Below are positions 1-10,074 of a stretch of DNA of 64,000 nt, one piece after another. The stretch covers positions 1,364,001 through 1,428,000 of the forward strand of contig NZ_CP070978.1 in NCBI RefSeq assembly GCF_018417535.1, written 5' to 3'. The DNA comes from Burkholderia pyrrocinia (GTDB lineage Bacteria; Pseudomonadota; Gammaproteobacteria; Burkholderiales; Burkholderiaceae). Each line of letters starts with the position of its first letter. Within the stretch, counting starts at the first letter, position 1. The position numbers were made by a program, and so were the translations under genes. Under the pieces are notes generated by a model. That model saw nothing but the letters and a program-made list of their open reading frames with translations. It did not search any database and was not told where the DNA came from.

Positions 1-1002
1 CCTGTCGCGATAGTCAATCAGCAGCGGACACGACACATGGTCGCCGTCGACCTGCTTGCAATCGGCGGCCGGCATGACACCCAGTACGCTGCTCGTCAGC
101 GTCGCCGGTTCGTCGTCGCCCGGCAGCGGCTTGCCGTAGCTCGGCGAGCGTTCCGACACATTCTTGTCGAGTTGTGCGACGCCCGCCATGAAGGTCGTGC
201 TGATGACATCGCGCCCGAGCGGCGCGCCGAGTTTCGGATTGAGGCCTTGTGCGCTATAGCGGGCCGTCACGTATTCCGACGGGAACGTCTGCACGACGAA
301 GGTGCTCTTGTCCTTGTCGTCGTGCCGGACCACATAGCCGAGCGTCGTGTGCTCGTCGGCGACACTCAGGTCTGCCAGGCAGCCGCGCGAGTGATTGGCC
401 TCGTCGTAGCCGATTTCCCGGTGGTTGCCGACGCGCGGATAGGTTTTGCTGCCCTGGTCGAGCATCTGCATCGGGTTCTTGCGCATCATGTCCATGCGCG
501 CGTCGAACATCAACGCGTTCAGCGTCTTGACCGTGCTCGATGCGCTGCACGCGGGCGTCGACGCGGGCCACAACAGATACGCACCAACGGCCAGCGCGGC
601 AGCCAGGCCGCCGATGCCGATCAGCGCCTGTTTCTTCTTCTGCTCGCGCTGGATCGATGCGACCGTTTCGTTGAGACGCTGCTCGAAGCGAGGCGGATCG
701 ATCTCCTCCAGCATTTTCATCAGGATGAGTTTCGCGCGAACGTCCGCGAAATTACCGTCCAGCAGTTCCTGCGTCGCCTTCGCCTCGGCCTCCGATGTCG
801 TGTAGCCCTCGGCGATCAGCCAGTCGAGCAGCGCGCGCGCGGAATCGGTATCGGGAAGCTCGGCCGGTGCGTCCTTCCGACGCTGCGTGACGCGCCCCGC
901 CTGTTCCTCGGTGAGATAACCGCCGGCTTCGAGTGCCATCAGCAGGCTGGCGCGATCGTCGTGTTCGGTCGATTCCGTGGGGCCCGCTTGTTCGAAAGAC
1001 AT
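1..1002 (-). CDS. T6SS-linked one-TM protein of unknown function (3' end outside window)
   Basis: I do not recognise the family. The frame is open from the ATG at 1002 to the window edge (334 codons, no stop), so the C-terminus is missing. An acidic, helical N-terminal part of about 130 residues is followed by a lysine-rich stretch, then one membrane segment near residues 137-152, and an exported-looking part with several Cys (TPACSASS and similar), suggesting a cytoplasm-in, periplasm-out topology. A GGAGA ribosome site lies a few bases before the start. It is the last visible gene of the leftward T6SS arm, 211 bp after tssJ. A T6SS accessory role is inferred from position only. Confidence 0.7.
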   Translation of the reverse strand, partial: MSFEQAGPTESTEHDDRASLLMALEAGGYLTEEQAGRVTQRRKDAPAELPDTDSARALLDWLIAEGYTTSEAEAKATQELLDGNFADVRAKLILMKMLEEIDPPRFEQRLNETVASIQREQKKKQALIGIGGLAAALAVGAYLLWPASTPACSASSTVKTLNALMFDARMDMMRKNPMQMLDQGSKTYPRVGNHREIGYDEANHSRGCLADLSVADEHTTLGYVVRHDDKDKSTFVVQTFPSEYVTARYSAQGLNPKLGAPLGRDVISTTFMAGVAQLDKNVSERSPSYGKPLPGDDEPATLTSSVLGVMPAADCKQVDGDHVSCPLLIDYRDR

Positions 1003-1213
1003 GATTGTTGTTCTCCGTCGAGACCGCTTCGCTGCGCAGGCACGCAAGCCCCAGGCTCACAAGTCCATTACGCAGACGAATCGCGTCGATCTCCGGAAAC
1101 TACTTGATTTGGCCGCATGTGTCGATATGTTCGTGCCCCGCTTTTGCGCGGCCGGCCATCTCCTCCGCCCCGCCAGCCGGCTATTTCAAGGCGCCTCGAA
1201 ATTTCGCCGCCGG

Positions 1214-1747
1214 CTATCGGCTAGCCCCGCGCTCCCCGGAATCGCGACCGCCCGCCAATTCGTTCATCGACAATTCGAGCTTGAGCGGCTTATCGGCGTC
1301 GAGCTTCTTCTTTTCGACGACGCGTTTCCACCCATTGCCGTTTCCCGGAACGCGATAGAACGCGACAACCGCAACGTATCGCGTATCGGCCCGCATCGGC
1401 TGAGACAGGCTTGCCGATGCCCCGGGGCTCACGACCGTCGACATGTCTGCCTGCAGATCCTGGGCGAGCACCGTCCGGTCATTCTTCAACAAATCCTCGT
1501 ACGACGCCCCGTCGAACATCTTGCGGTCCTTCAGCTGGTAGACGCGAACGGCCACCGATGTCGGCCGTCCCGCGTCGTCCGGGTTCAATGCGGCGCGCGC
1601 GGACAGATCGACGTCAAGCACCTTCACCTGCCTGAAAAATACGGCGCGATACGCATTCGACGACGCGTCCGACACGGACTGCCAGGCACCGCAACCTGAC
1701 AGCAGCAATACGGCGACAGCGGCGGCAGCGCTCCTTCGATGGAACAT
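1214..1747 (-). CDS. tssJ: T6SS outer-membrane lipoprotein TssJ
   Basis: TssJ is the outer-membrane lipoprotein that anchors the TssJLM membrane complex by binding periplasmic TssM. The 177-residue product starts MFHRRSAAAA, has a hydrophobic signal core and a clear lipobox (LLLSGC), so Cys is the acylated residue after cleavage. The transthyretin-like body contains the family-typical stretch VAVRVYQLKD followed by FDGASYEDLL. An upstream in-frame ATG at 1825 would add 26 non-signal residues and overlap tssG, so the start at 1747 is preferred; it lies 13 bp after the tssG stop. Confidence 0.93.
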   Translation of the reverse strand: MFHRRSAAAAVAVLLLSGCGAWQSVSDASSNAYRAVFFRQVKVLDVDLSARAALNPDDAGRPTSVAVRVYQLKDRKMFDGASYEDLLKNDRTVLAQDLQADMSTVVSPGASASLSQPMRADTRYVAVVAFYRVPGNGNGWKRVVEKKKLDADKPLKLELSMNELAGGRDSGERGASR

Positions 1748-1760
1748 GGGAACTCCGGAA

Positions 1761-2885
1761 TCAGATTGTGTGCGGCACGAGGTGCGGGTTGGGTTGCGGT
1801 ACGGGAAACGCCTCGTACACGCCAAGTGCGATGCCGATCACACACTCATCGACTGACGGCAGCACCGTCGTCCAGCCGAGACGCGGCGCCGGGCCGGCAT
1901 GTTCGACGCCGACGGTCGGGTGCGGCACGAACCGCGACGACACTTCCATCCGCAAATGCACATCGGCCTTGACGCCGACATACAGCTGGATGAATGCCAT
2001 CACCTCTCGATGCAGCCACGCACCGGGCAACAGGTCATGAGCCTGCCGCTCGTCGACCGGCCGCAATGTCACGCGCACCGCTCGGCTGCGATACGTGAGG
2101 CGCCTGCCGAGCACGTAACCGCCGCCGAGCCCGCTGCGCTTCCCGTCCGACAGCGCGTCCGTATCCGGCTTCGCCGACGTCAACGGCGTCGGTCGCCCGG
2201 TACTCGTCGTCACCGCCCAGAACTCGTCGACGCGAACATCGACCGCAGGCGCCGCGAGCGCCACCACCCCGGCCAGCCCTTCCGACGTACGCGTGCGCTG
2301 GATCAGCAAACCCAGCAACGCAAGCATCCGGGAATTCGGCAAGCCCGCCCGCAACGGCTTGTCGCCCCATCCGAATCCCGCCAGACACAGCAGGCTCTGC
2401 GAATAATCGTCGACACCGCCGGCGCGAAAACGCTCCGGATAGCGATATTTCTTCCATGCGCGATACAGCAGAGTCGCCGCGCGGTGATTGAACGGATCGA
2501 GAAATGCCTCGACCGCGTCATGCCCCTCCTCCCGCAACACGATCTCGTCGATCATGTGCGACGGCATGGCCGCATCGACGCCGTAAAGCCCCAAGAAAGT
2601 CGTGCGTACGGTCGGCGGCACATCGGGGTGCTCGTCGTCGAATTCGACAGCGGCCACCTCGCCCGCCGGAAACCCCAACCTCGGACGCGGCCGGAATCGC
2701 ACCGGCTCATGTTCCGGCGTATCGCGCATACCCAACCCGGGACGTTCAGGCGCACATGCCTCCAGCAGACGACAGAACTGCATGAAAGTCATCTTCGGCG
2801 CCCGCTGGAACAGCGTCCCGGCAACTGTTGGCGGCCCGTTCGACGCGGCAGCTTCGGCCGCCATCCGATCGATCGAAGCCGTCAT
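1761..2885 (-). CDS. tssG: T6SS baseplate subunit TssG
   Basis: TssG is a wedge component of the T6SS baseplate, working with TssF, TssE and TssK. The protein is 374 residues and starts MTASIDRMAAE. It has family hallmarks such as FMQFCRLLEA near the N-terminus, an FLGLYGV motif, a DPFNHRAATLLYRAW segment, and near the C-terminus LGWTTVLP. Its ATG overlaps the tssF stop (ATGA), which indicates translational coupling and fixes the start; a much longer in-frame reading back to 3260 would lie inside tssF and is rejected. Confidence 0.95.
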   Translation of the reverse strand: MTASIDRMAAEAAASNGPPTVAGTLFQRAPKMTFMQFCRLLEACAPERPGLGMRDTPEHEPVRFRPRPRLGFPAGEVAAVEFDDEHPDVPPTVRTTFLGLYGVDAAMPSHMIDEIVLREEGHDAVEAFLDPFNHRAATLLYRAWKKYRYPERFRAGGVDDYSQSLLCLAGFGWGDKPLRAGLPNSRMLALLGLLIQRTRTSEGLAGVVALAAPAVDVRVDEFWAVTTSTGRPTPLTSAKPDTDALSDGKRSGLGGGYVLGRRLTYRSRAVRVTLRPVDERQAHDLLPGAWLHREVMAFIQLYVGVKADVHLRMEVSSRFVPHPTVGVEHAGPAPRLGWTTVLPSVDECVIGIALGVYEAFPVPQPNPHLVPHTI

Positions 2886-4696
2886 AGCGGTGCCCGCCGT
2901 GCCTTGCTGCGCGGCCATTCCGTCCGGGATCGGGACGGCAGGCTGACGATCGCCAGCGTCGTGAACAGATTGATCTCCGCATATGCGCCGAAGAACCGGT
3001 GCAGCAGCTCGCCGAACAGCATCACGTCGCCTTCGCCGGAGAATGCATGCGAATCGAGCGTGACCTCGATCAGCACGCCGCGCTCGACCGCGCCGCCCGA
3101 CACCTCCTCGATCATTTGCTGCGACACATGCAGGATGCCGGCGAGCCGACGCCGGTTCAGTTCTTCGTTTGTCCAGTCGTACAGCGCCAATGCGCCGCGC
3201 AACACTTCCGCGTTCATCATCGACAGGAAATTCGGCGCAAGATGCGACAGCACACGCCACTGGAAACGATCTTCCGTTGGCGGGTACAACGGCAACGTCG
3301 GCGACACGAGATTGCGCACGCCCGCGACGTTCGGCGTGCTGGCCGCCAACTCATCGAGGCTCGCCTCGCGTAGCCCCTTGCGCGGCAGCAACCCGTTCGT
3401 GCCCGTCACGCGCAGCGATAGGCTTTCCTCCGGCAGCGTATCCATCGTTTCCCACGCGTGGCCGCCGAGAATCACCCACATTTCGTGCAGCCCCGATACA
3501 CCGGAACGCACGCGTGTGTGGAAATAGCGTTCCGGCGCCTCGTGCCGCAGCATGCCGCCGCGGTGCCGGAACGTCGCGAACGGCACGTATTCGTATCGCT
3601 CGGCCGTATCGTGGTCGAACGTCGCGATCGCATCGACCGAATACGTTTCGACATGCTCTCCTTGATGACCGGCCGGCACGACGCGATATTCCGTTTCGTG
3701 ATGGTCGATCTCGATCGGCTCGGCATCCAGTTCGAACAGGTTGATCACCGGCGAACAGAACAGTCGCGCGTTATCTGCGTTGAACCGCTGATCCGACGGA
3801 TAGACCTCCTTCAGAACGATCTCCAGTTCGAAGCGGGTCGATTTTTCGGGCAGCTTCGTGATCTCCAGTCCGCACAAATCGACGAACAGGAATTTTTCGC
3901 GGAACGTGAAGTATTCAAGCAGCAGCTGATATCCGGAAAACGCCGCATCGGCCTTTGGCCACAGCCGCTCTTCCGTCGAAAACCCCGCCGGCTCGATCGT
4001 GACGCCCGGGAGCGGCACCGATTCGCCATCGCGTATTTCCGGAACGCGCCAATGAATTGAATCGACCTGGCGCGTCAACGCGAGATGCATCGCGAACGCG
4101 GTCGGCAGATCGGCGTTCAGGTGCAGCCGTAGCCGCGACAGATCCGTCTCCTTGCGCAGCGCCGATCCTTGCAACGCGAAGCCGAGGCGGATCACCGAGC
4201 GGCCGTCGTGACGCACGGCCGGCCCGGCATGCATGATCGAGACCGGCTGCAGCGCAACGGCCTGCGTCGTCCGATACAGACATTGCACCGTCCGCGGCGC
4301 CACGCCTTCCGCGCCGCTCGGAGAAGACACGTTGATCGGCGCGGAACGCACCGGCACGCCGGCCGGCACGACTACCGTTTTCTGCAGTTTCTCCGCGAAC
4401 GGCGTCAGTTCGACGATCGACAGCGAAGGGATCATCCGCAGATAGTGCGGCCACAACAGGCTGACAAGCCCCTCGGTGAGTTCGGGCAATTCGTCGTCGA
4501 GTTTTTGCCTGAGCCTGCCGGTCAGGAACGCAAAACCTTCGAACAGACGTTCGACGTACGGATCGCGATCGCCGACGCGGTCGAGATTGAGCAGGCGCGC
4601 ACGGTCGGGATGCGCCTTCGCGAATTCCTTGCCGGATTCGCGCAAATAGCGCATTTCCGCTTCGTAGTAGCGCAGGATGGGATCGTTGTTGTCCAT
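2882..4696 (-). CDS. tssF: T6SS baseplate subunit TssF
   Basis: TssF forms the main part of the T6SS baseplate wedge with TssG. At 604 residues it is of usual length. The N-terminus has the family signature: ILRYYEAEMRYLRE, then EFAKAHPDRARLL, DPYVERLFEGFAFL and WPHYLRMIPS. It ends by overlapping the tssG start by 4 bp and begins 9 bp after the tssA stop, so tssA-tssF-tssG are transcribed together. Confidence 0.96.
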   Translation of the reverse strand: MDNNDPILRYYEAEMRYLRESGKEFAKAHPDRARLLNLDRVGDRDPYVERLFEGFAFLTGRLRQKLDDELPELTEGLVSLLWPHYLRMIPSLSIVELTPFAEKLQKTVVVPAGVPVRSAPINVSSPSGAEGVAPRTVQCLYRTTQAVALQPVSIMHAGPAVRHDGRSVIRLGFALQGSALRKETDLSRLRLHLNADLPTAFAMHLALTRQVDSIHWRVPEIRDGESVPLPGVTIEPAGFSTEERLWPKADAAFSGYQLLLEYFTFREKFLFVDLCGLEITKLPEKSTRFELEIVLKEVYPSDQRFNADNARLFCSPVINLFELDAEPIEIDHHETEYRVVPAGHQGEHVETYSVDAIATFDHDTAERYEYVPFATFRHRGGMLRHEAPERYFHTRVRSGVSGLHEMWVILGGHAWETMDTLPEESLSLRVTGTNGLLPRKGLREASLDELAASTPNVAGVRNLVSPTLPLYPPTEDRFQWRVLSHLAPNFLSMMNAEVLRGALALYDWTNEELNRRRLAGILHVSQQMIEEVSGGAVERGVLIEVTLDSHAFSGEGDVMLFGELLHRFFGAYAEINLFTTLAIVSLPSRSRTEWPRSKARRAPL

Positions 4697-4705
4697 GGGA
4701 ATCCG

Positions 4706-6289
4706 TTACGACAGGGTCAATGCGCGGGCGGGATCGAGTACGGTCAACTCGGCCTGCAGTTCGGCGACGCGCCGCGCGAGTGCCGGCTTGTCGGCATCCT
4801 TCCGGTTGCTCATCGCCTTCAGTGCCTTCACCAGTTGTTGCTTGACTTCGAACGCCAGCGCCGGCTCCCAGCGCATCAGCGGCAGCGACCGGGCGGACGC
4901 GTCGAGTTCGGCCAGCAGCGCGAGCGACGTATCGGGCCGGCCGGCATGGTCGGCCAGACGGGCCATCACGAGCCGCTGCAAGTAGCGATGGCGATCGGTC
5001 TTCACGCCCGGCAGCGTTTCGAGCCATGCGAAGGCCGTCTCGATGCCTTCGCGTGCGACCAGTTCACGGGCCTGGGTTTCGATCTCCGGCCAGTCGCCGG
5101 CGGCATCGCTTTTGCTATCGGCGGAGACAGGCAACGGCGCAACCGTCTCGCCCGCCTCCAGATCGCGCACGACCGCGTGCCGGGCAATCCATTCGAGCGT
5201 CGTGTCGTCGGCGAACGGCGTGCCGTCGCTGAACGACAGTCGTTCGATGCCCGGCAGTCGTTCGAGAAACAGCGCAAAGTCGGCGCGCAGCAGTTCGCGC
5301 CACGCGCTGTATGGCGTGCCGACGTGATCGAGCGCGACGTGCTGGAAGTACTGCAGGTCGAACCACAGGTGATTCACGCCTTCCATGAACGCGCCCTCGA
5401 CACGCTCCAACAATTCGTGCCAGTGCTTCTGCAGCACGAGACGCTTCATCTGCTGGCGCAACTCGCCACGTGGGGGCGCCAGACGCGTGTGCGACGCGGC
5501 ATCCGACGGCGGCACGTCGTGCAACGTGTCCCAGCGAACGCTGCGCACGAGGCGTACCGACGGCAAGTAGCCGTTGTCCTGATCCCGCAGCCACGCCGAC
5601 ATCGCGCGCGCTTGATCGAGCAGATCGCGCGTCGAGGCGATCGATCCGGTCGACGCGGAAACCGAAGCGATCTTTTGCAGCGGGACCGCGCCCGGATTCG
5701 CACCCCGAACTGGCTCCTCCTTGCGCTCGAAACGGGCAACCAGCGACTGCAGATTCGGTCGCGCGGCTTCCGGCCAGTTTCCCGTTTGTTCGACGAGCAC
5801 GTCGAGCGCAGCAAGCGCACGTTCGAGATCGGCCGACGCGAAGTCGCCACGGTTGTCCAGCGTCTCGATCATGCGCGACGTCGCCAGCATTTCCAGCGCC
5901 GCCCGCTTCGCCTCGGCCCGCGCGGGCAGCACGGCCTCGCCGAACCGGTCGACTAGCGAAGCAGCCAGTTCGAGTCCGTCGGCAAAGCCGGCCGAACCGT
6001 CCTGCCGCAACCTCGCAAACGTGTAGTAGCCGACCAGACGCAGATCCTTCCCGGTTTCCTTGAGCAACTGTTCGCAGGTACGGACGATCAATCCGTCGTC
6101 GATTCCCGACAGCTTGTTCGCCTCGTCCTTCAATTCGAAGAACGCATCCTCGTAGCCGGGATCGCGGCCGCACGCGTGTTCGCCCGGTATCGGGGCCAGC
6201 CATGCCGCCCAGGTGGTCTGTCGGGATGCCTGCAGCGAATCGACGCGAGGACCGCCGACGAGTGTCTTTACGAAATTGGCAAGCGTCAT
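4706..6289 (-). CDS. tssA: T6SS assembly protein TssA (ImpA N-terminal family)
   Basis: TssA proteins cap and guide the growing sheath or organise the baseplate. The 527-residue product begins with a region typical of the ImpA N-terminal domain: WLAPIPGEHACGRDPGYEDAFFEL at residues 30-53, then LLKETGKDLRLVGYYTFARL. The C-terminal half is helical and resembles VasJ-type TssA. It starts 8 bp after the tssM stop. Which TssA subclass (ring- or capping-type) it belongs to cannot be settled from sequence alone. Confidence 0.9.
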   Translation of the reverse strand: MTLANFVKTLVGGPRVDSLQASRQTTWAAWLAPIPGEHACGRDPGYEDAFFELKDEANKLSGIDDGLIVRTCEQLLKETGKDLRLVGYYTFARLRQDGSAGFADGLELAASLVDRFGEAVLPARAEAKRAALEMLATSRMIETLDNRGDFASADLERALAALDVLVEQTGNWPEAARPNLQSLVARFERKEEPVRGANPGAVPLQKIASVSASTGSIASTRDLLDQARAMSAWLRDQDNGYLPSVRLVRSVRWDTLHDVPPSDAASHTRLAPPRGELRQQMKRLVLQKHWHELLERVEGAFMEGVNHLWFDLQYFQHVALDHVGTPYSAWRELLRADFALFLERLPGIERLSFSDGTPFADDTTLEWIARHAVVRDLEAGETVAPLPVSADSKSDAAGDWPEIETQARELVAREGIETAFAWLETLPGVKTDRHRYLQRLVMARLADHAGRPDTSLALLAELDASARSLPLMRWEPALAFEVKQQLVKALKAMSNRKDADKPALARRVAELQAELTVLDPARALTLS

Positions 6290-6297
6290 GGCAGGTC

Positions 6298-9200
6298 TCA
6301 GAACGCAAATGCGTCGCCCAGCAAACGGAGGGCGTGTCCGAACGGTCTGGTGGAGGCATCGGAAGATGCCGAAGTCGTCGCCAGCGAAGACACCTCCATC
6401 CGCGGATCGCTCTTTGACGGTTTCTCGCCAGATGTGCTCAGTCGCGCTTCCGCTATCGCGCTCGTCTGACGGGATGCCTTCTTGGCCTCCGCCGGCATCG
6501 CTTCATCCGGCCACGTCATCGCACCCGGCAGCCCTGGTGGCAGCGGCACGGCAGCGTGCCTGGCTGCGGCAATCGCCGCAGCCGGCAACGGCGGCGGACT
6601 GGCCGTCGACACCTTCGGCCCGGCGCTCACCGCACCGGTCATGAAAATCCGTGCCGGCAGCACGAAGTTGCGCAACCGGAGAACGTCGAGCGGGCCGGCG
6701 CCCGCCTCGCTGCGCAGTTGCACCTTGAGCGGGATGCCCTGGCTCGTATCCGGCGTCCAGGTCAGCAGGTAACGTGCGTTGTCCTGTTGCGTGACCTTCG
6801 CCCGCTCGAACAGGCGAATCAGGCCGAAGCGCCCCTGCGAATCGAGTGCCGTCCGCAAGCCGCCCTGCTCCGTCTGCCATTCGATATGCGACAGGTTTTC
6901 GAGCGACTGGCCGGGCCATTCGAACGGCGTCCATTCCTGCTTCTGGTTGAAGTAGTGCAATTCGCGGCCGGACAACACGAATCGCATGTCGGTGACACCC
7001 GGCGTCGGTACCGCCTGCAACTCGTAGCGCAAGCGTGCATCGCCGGACGGAAACAGCACCGTCGAAATGCGCGTGAGTTTGTTCAATCCGCTCAGGAAGC
7101 CCGGATCGATCGTCAGCGCACCGGAATCGGTGCCCTGCGCGGGCACCCAGCGGTCACCCTGCCGCTCGATGACGCCGGCGAGCTGCGTCGTCACGAATTG
7201 CGTGATCACGCCGCCATCGGGCCGCATGAAGCGCGCCATTTCGGGCAGCGACGCATCGTTGTCCGAATCCGCGAACGGATAGCGGCCGCCGAACGACTTG
7301 CTCCAGTCGGCTACGATCGCCGCGCGCCAGATCTCGTTCAGGCTCGACGCGGCCGGCTGCACGATGACCTGCCATGCCTGATCGAACGGCGCCCGGAACA
7401 GTGCGCCGAAGCCGGACCATTGCTCGCCGAGGCTCGCGGCGACCCGGCTGGCATAGTCGCGGCTGTCGGCGATATCGGATGTCTTGCCCTGAAGCACGGA
7501 TTGCGCAGCCAGACGTGCAATCGCGTCCGGATCCGGACTGGAAACGATCTGCGATGTCTTCAGGCGCATCGCTACAATCCGCTCCAGATAGCGTGCCAGG
7601 CTCAGATCGCCGGTGGCTGACGGCGGTGTGCCTACCTTGCCGCCGGACGGTGCTCCAGAACCGAGATCGCTACCGGCCAGACGCACGATCGGGCCGAATG
7701 CGGCGGCGAGCGGCGCAAGCTGCAGCTTCACCTGTTTCGACGGATCCTTTTCGTCCGCGCCGACCAGTTGCTGTGCCTTGCCGATCAGCGTGTCGGACAG
7801 CGACTGTGCGTTGGCTCCCGTGCCCGCCTGATAGACGATCGCATTCATCAACGCGACCAGCGGCGAGCGTTGCGGATCACCCAGCAAGGTCAATTGGTCT
7901 GCGGTGGCCGACAGCGTCGCGGCTGATTGCCAGCGCAGGCTGTTGAGGAAGAGCGCCCATGCCCGCGTGTAGTCGTCGAAGTAGCGCTGGCGCAGTTCGG
8001 CCTTCAATGTCGACGGAGACGCGTTGGCGACCTTGGTGTCGGAGAGCACCCAGTCGCTTGCCACATCGCGTTGTTCGCCGGTTTCGTCGATTGCCTTCGA
8101 AATTCGCTCTTCCCACGCCGCGCGAGTGAATACGCCCGGTACCGTTGCGGTCGTGCCGAACAGACCTCGGCTCGTCGCGCCGCCGGCGGAGGCTTGCGAC
8201 GCTGCATCGCCGAGCAGTGTCGCGAGTGATAGCGGCGGGTACTTCGGTGACGCTTCATCGATGATCTGCTGGTAGATCGCGTCGCCCGAGCTCTGGATGC
8301 CTCGAACGCCGATGATTGTCTGGCGAGTCGACGCGATCAGCGCTCCGTCCGGGACAATCGTCAGGGCAGTTCGGCGCGACGCAGCTCCGCGCCCGACGTG
8401 ATTGGCAAAGAACGTGATTGCGTGCTGACGAATGTCTGCCCATTTCCCAGCCGACAGTTGCGAACTGGCCGGGCGTTCCGGTGCGGACGTCGCGATAAGT
8501 TGCGGCGTCAGGAATGCGGCCACGGCCTGCTCGGGCCTGGCGAGCATCAGGTAGGTCTTGAGCGTGTCGTAAGCGGCCTGTACCTGGGCGTCGCCGCCGC
8601 TGGCGATTTCCGCGTCGGACAGGGACGCGAGTTGATGCAGTCTCGCTTCGAGCTTCTGGCGGATCGGACCGACGAGGATGCGGTTTGCGGCATCGGCATA
8701 GTAAGGCCAGAGGGTATCGAGCAGTGCGTGGTCGCGATTCAGGCCGAAGCGGGCGGTCAAAGGCGTGCCAGTACGCTGGTGGATTTCGAGCGTGTCCATC
8801 TGCCGATCGAGATCGGTGAGCGTTTGCAGCGATCGCGTAGGGCTTTGGGGCCCGGCGAGCTTCGCAACCGAATCCGTCGCGCTTCCGATCGTTGTGCGGT
8901 TGGCGAAACCGGACAGCATCGTGCCGGCGAGCCAGCAGCCGATCAGGGCGGTCGCCATCCAGGCTGCCGTGCGCGACAGCGAAAAGCCGATGCGGCGTCC
9001 GTGAACCTTGCGGCTGTGGTCGGCGATGGTTTGCCAGAGGGTTCGGTGTTGAGGAGTGGGCGGTAGGTCGCCATTAATCGAATCGCCTCTCGGCAGACCG
9101 GAATCTGGCGACGCCCGATCCCGCGCCTTGAATAGAGGCGCGAACATCAGCCCGTGAAGCGCATGTCTCGAAACGGTGGATTCTGCGGTTCGAAGCAGCA

Positions 9201-10074
9201 GATCCGACAATGCCCCGCGCAACCTCGAAACATGCTGCGACAGTTCGGCCGGGTAGCGATCATCGGCATTCAAGGCGAGGCGCGCGACACCAGCGTCCGA
9301 GAGATTGTCGACGAGATTTCGCAACGACTCGTCAATCGCCTCATCACTCAAGCGCGTGTTTGCCCACGTAAAACCCATCGCTTCGTCCGGACTAGCCCGT
9401 TCGCTGCCGAAATCCGTCACGTCCAGAAGATAGGCCGGCGCAGCCCAGCGCAACGTGCGTGCGTGGCGAGCAAGCCGCGCGGCGAGTTCGTCGACGTCGA
9501 ACGATGCATCGCCAGAGCTTCGATGACGCGTGACGGCGACGATCGCGTCGATCGGACGACAACGGCGCAGACGACGAATCTGATCGAGCCATTCGGTGTC
9601 GAGTTTGTCGTCAATTTGCCGCGCATACAGCACGATCGTATTGCCGAGAATCGCGTAGCCGGTATCGGCCAACCCAGGGGCGAGACGCCGGACAAGCGGA
9701 TAGTCACCGGCAACCAGCACCCAGCGATCGCGATAGCGCCATCGCCAGCCGTGTCTCTCCATCCGGGCCTGCTTAAGCGATTCGGCTCGAATCGCGGCAT
9801 TACCCGTCGGGCCGTTTCCCGACGGAGCCGGCGCACGACGAACGTGATCATCGACCCACTTCTTCACGGCGCGCCAGCCATTGGCCGACCGGGACGAATC
9901 ACTGAAGCTGAAAATGAGCAAGAGCGCCACGAAAATGACGCATAAAGCGGCCAGCGCCAATCCCCGATCCGCCACGGATATTCCAATCCAGTGCGGTCGC
10001 ATCCAGACGATCAGCCCGGGAAGGACGACGAAAACAATGGTCCCGAACAGGTCAAGTTTGAATATCCGATTCAT
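6298..10074 (-). CDS. tssM: T6SS inner-membrane protein TssM (IcmF/VasK)
   Basis: TssM spans the inner membrane and periplasm and links TssL to TssJ. The 1258-residue length is normal. Two membrane segments lie at about residues 9-25 and 38-56 and a third at about 370-389, with a large periplasmic C-terminal part. The cytoplasmic domain after TM2 has AGDYPLVRRL near residue 122 where many TssM proteins have a Walker A loop, so nucleotide binding by the usual P-loop looks lost. The start overlaps the preceding gene by 23 bp. Confidence 0.93.
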   Translation of the reverse strand: MNRIFKLDLFGTIVFVVLPGLIVWMRPHWIGISVADRGLALAALCVIFVALLLIFSFSDSSRSANGWRAVKKWVDDHVRRAPAPSGNGPTGNAAIRAESLKQARMERHGWRWRYRDRWVLVAGDYPLVRRLAPGLADTGYAILGNTIVLYARQIDDKLDTEWLDQIRRLRRCRPIDAIVAVTRHRSSGDASFDVDELAARLARHARTLRWAAPAYLLDVTDFGSERASPDEAMGFTWANTRLSDEAIDESLRNLVDNLSDAGVARLALNADDRYPAELSQHVSRLRGALSDLLLRTAESTVSRHALHGLMFAPLFKARDRASPDSGLPRGDSINGDLPPTPQHRTLWQTIADHSRKVHGRRIGFSLSRTAAWMATALIGCWLAGTMLSGFANRTTIGSATDSVAKLAGPQSPTRSLQTLTDLDRQMDTLEIHQRTGTPLTARFGLNRDHALLDTLWPYYADAANRILVGPIRQKLEARLHQLASLSDAEIASGGDAQVQAAYDTLKTYLMLARPEQAVAAFLTPQLIATSAPERPASSQLSAGKWADIRQHAITFFANHVGRGAASRRTALTIVPDGALIASTRQTIIGVRGIQSSGDAIYQQIIDEASPKYPPLSLATLLGDAASQASAGGATSRGLFGTTATVPGVFTRAAWEERISKAIDETGEQRDVASDWVLSDTKVANASPSTLKAELRQRYFDDYTRAWALFLNSLRWQSAATLSATADQLTLLGDPQRSPLVALMNAIVYQAGTGANAQSLSDTLIGKAQQLVGADEKDPSKQVKLQLAPLAAAFGPIVRLAGSDLGSGAPSGGKVGTPPSATGDLSLARYLERIVAMRLKTSQIVSSPDPDAIARLAAQSVLQGKTSDIADSRDYASRVAASLGEQWSGFGALFRAPFDQAWQVIVQPAASSLNEIWRAAIVADWSKSFGGRYPFADSDNDASLPEMARFMRPDGGVITQFVTTQLAGVIERQGDRWVPAQGTDSGALTIDPGFLSGLNKLTRISTVLFPSGDARLRYELQAVPTPGVTDMRFVLSGRELHYFNQKQEWTPFEWPGQSLENLSHIEWQTEQGGLRTALDSQGRFGLIRLFERAKVTQQDNARYLLTWTPDTSQGIPLKVQLRSEAGAGPLDVLRLRNFVLPARIFMTGAVSAGPKVSTASPPPLPAAAIAAARHAAVPLPPGLPGAMTWPDEAMPAEAKKASRQTSAIAEARLSTSGEKPSKSDPRMEVSSLATTSASSDASTRPFGHALRLLGDAFAF

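Noticed and set aside
1899..3527. A 542-residue plus-strand frame opposite tssG
   Set aside because: Shadow; the minus-strand TssG sequence and its overlap with tssF are decisive.
4169..5956. A 595-residue plus-strand frame opposite tssF/tssA
   Set aside because: Arg/His/Gln-rich shadow translation of the opposite strand; tssA and tssF are clear on the minus strand.
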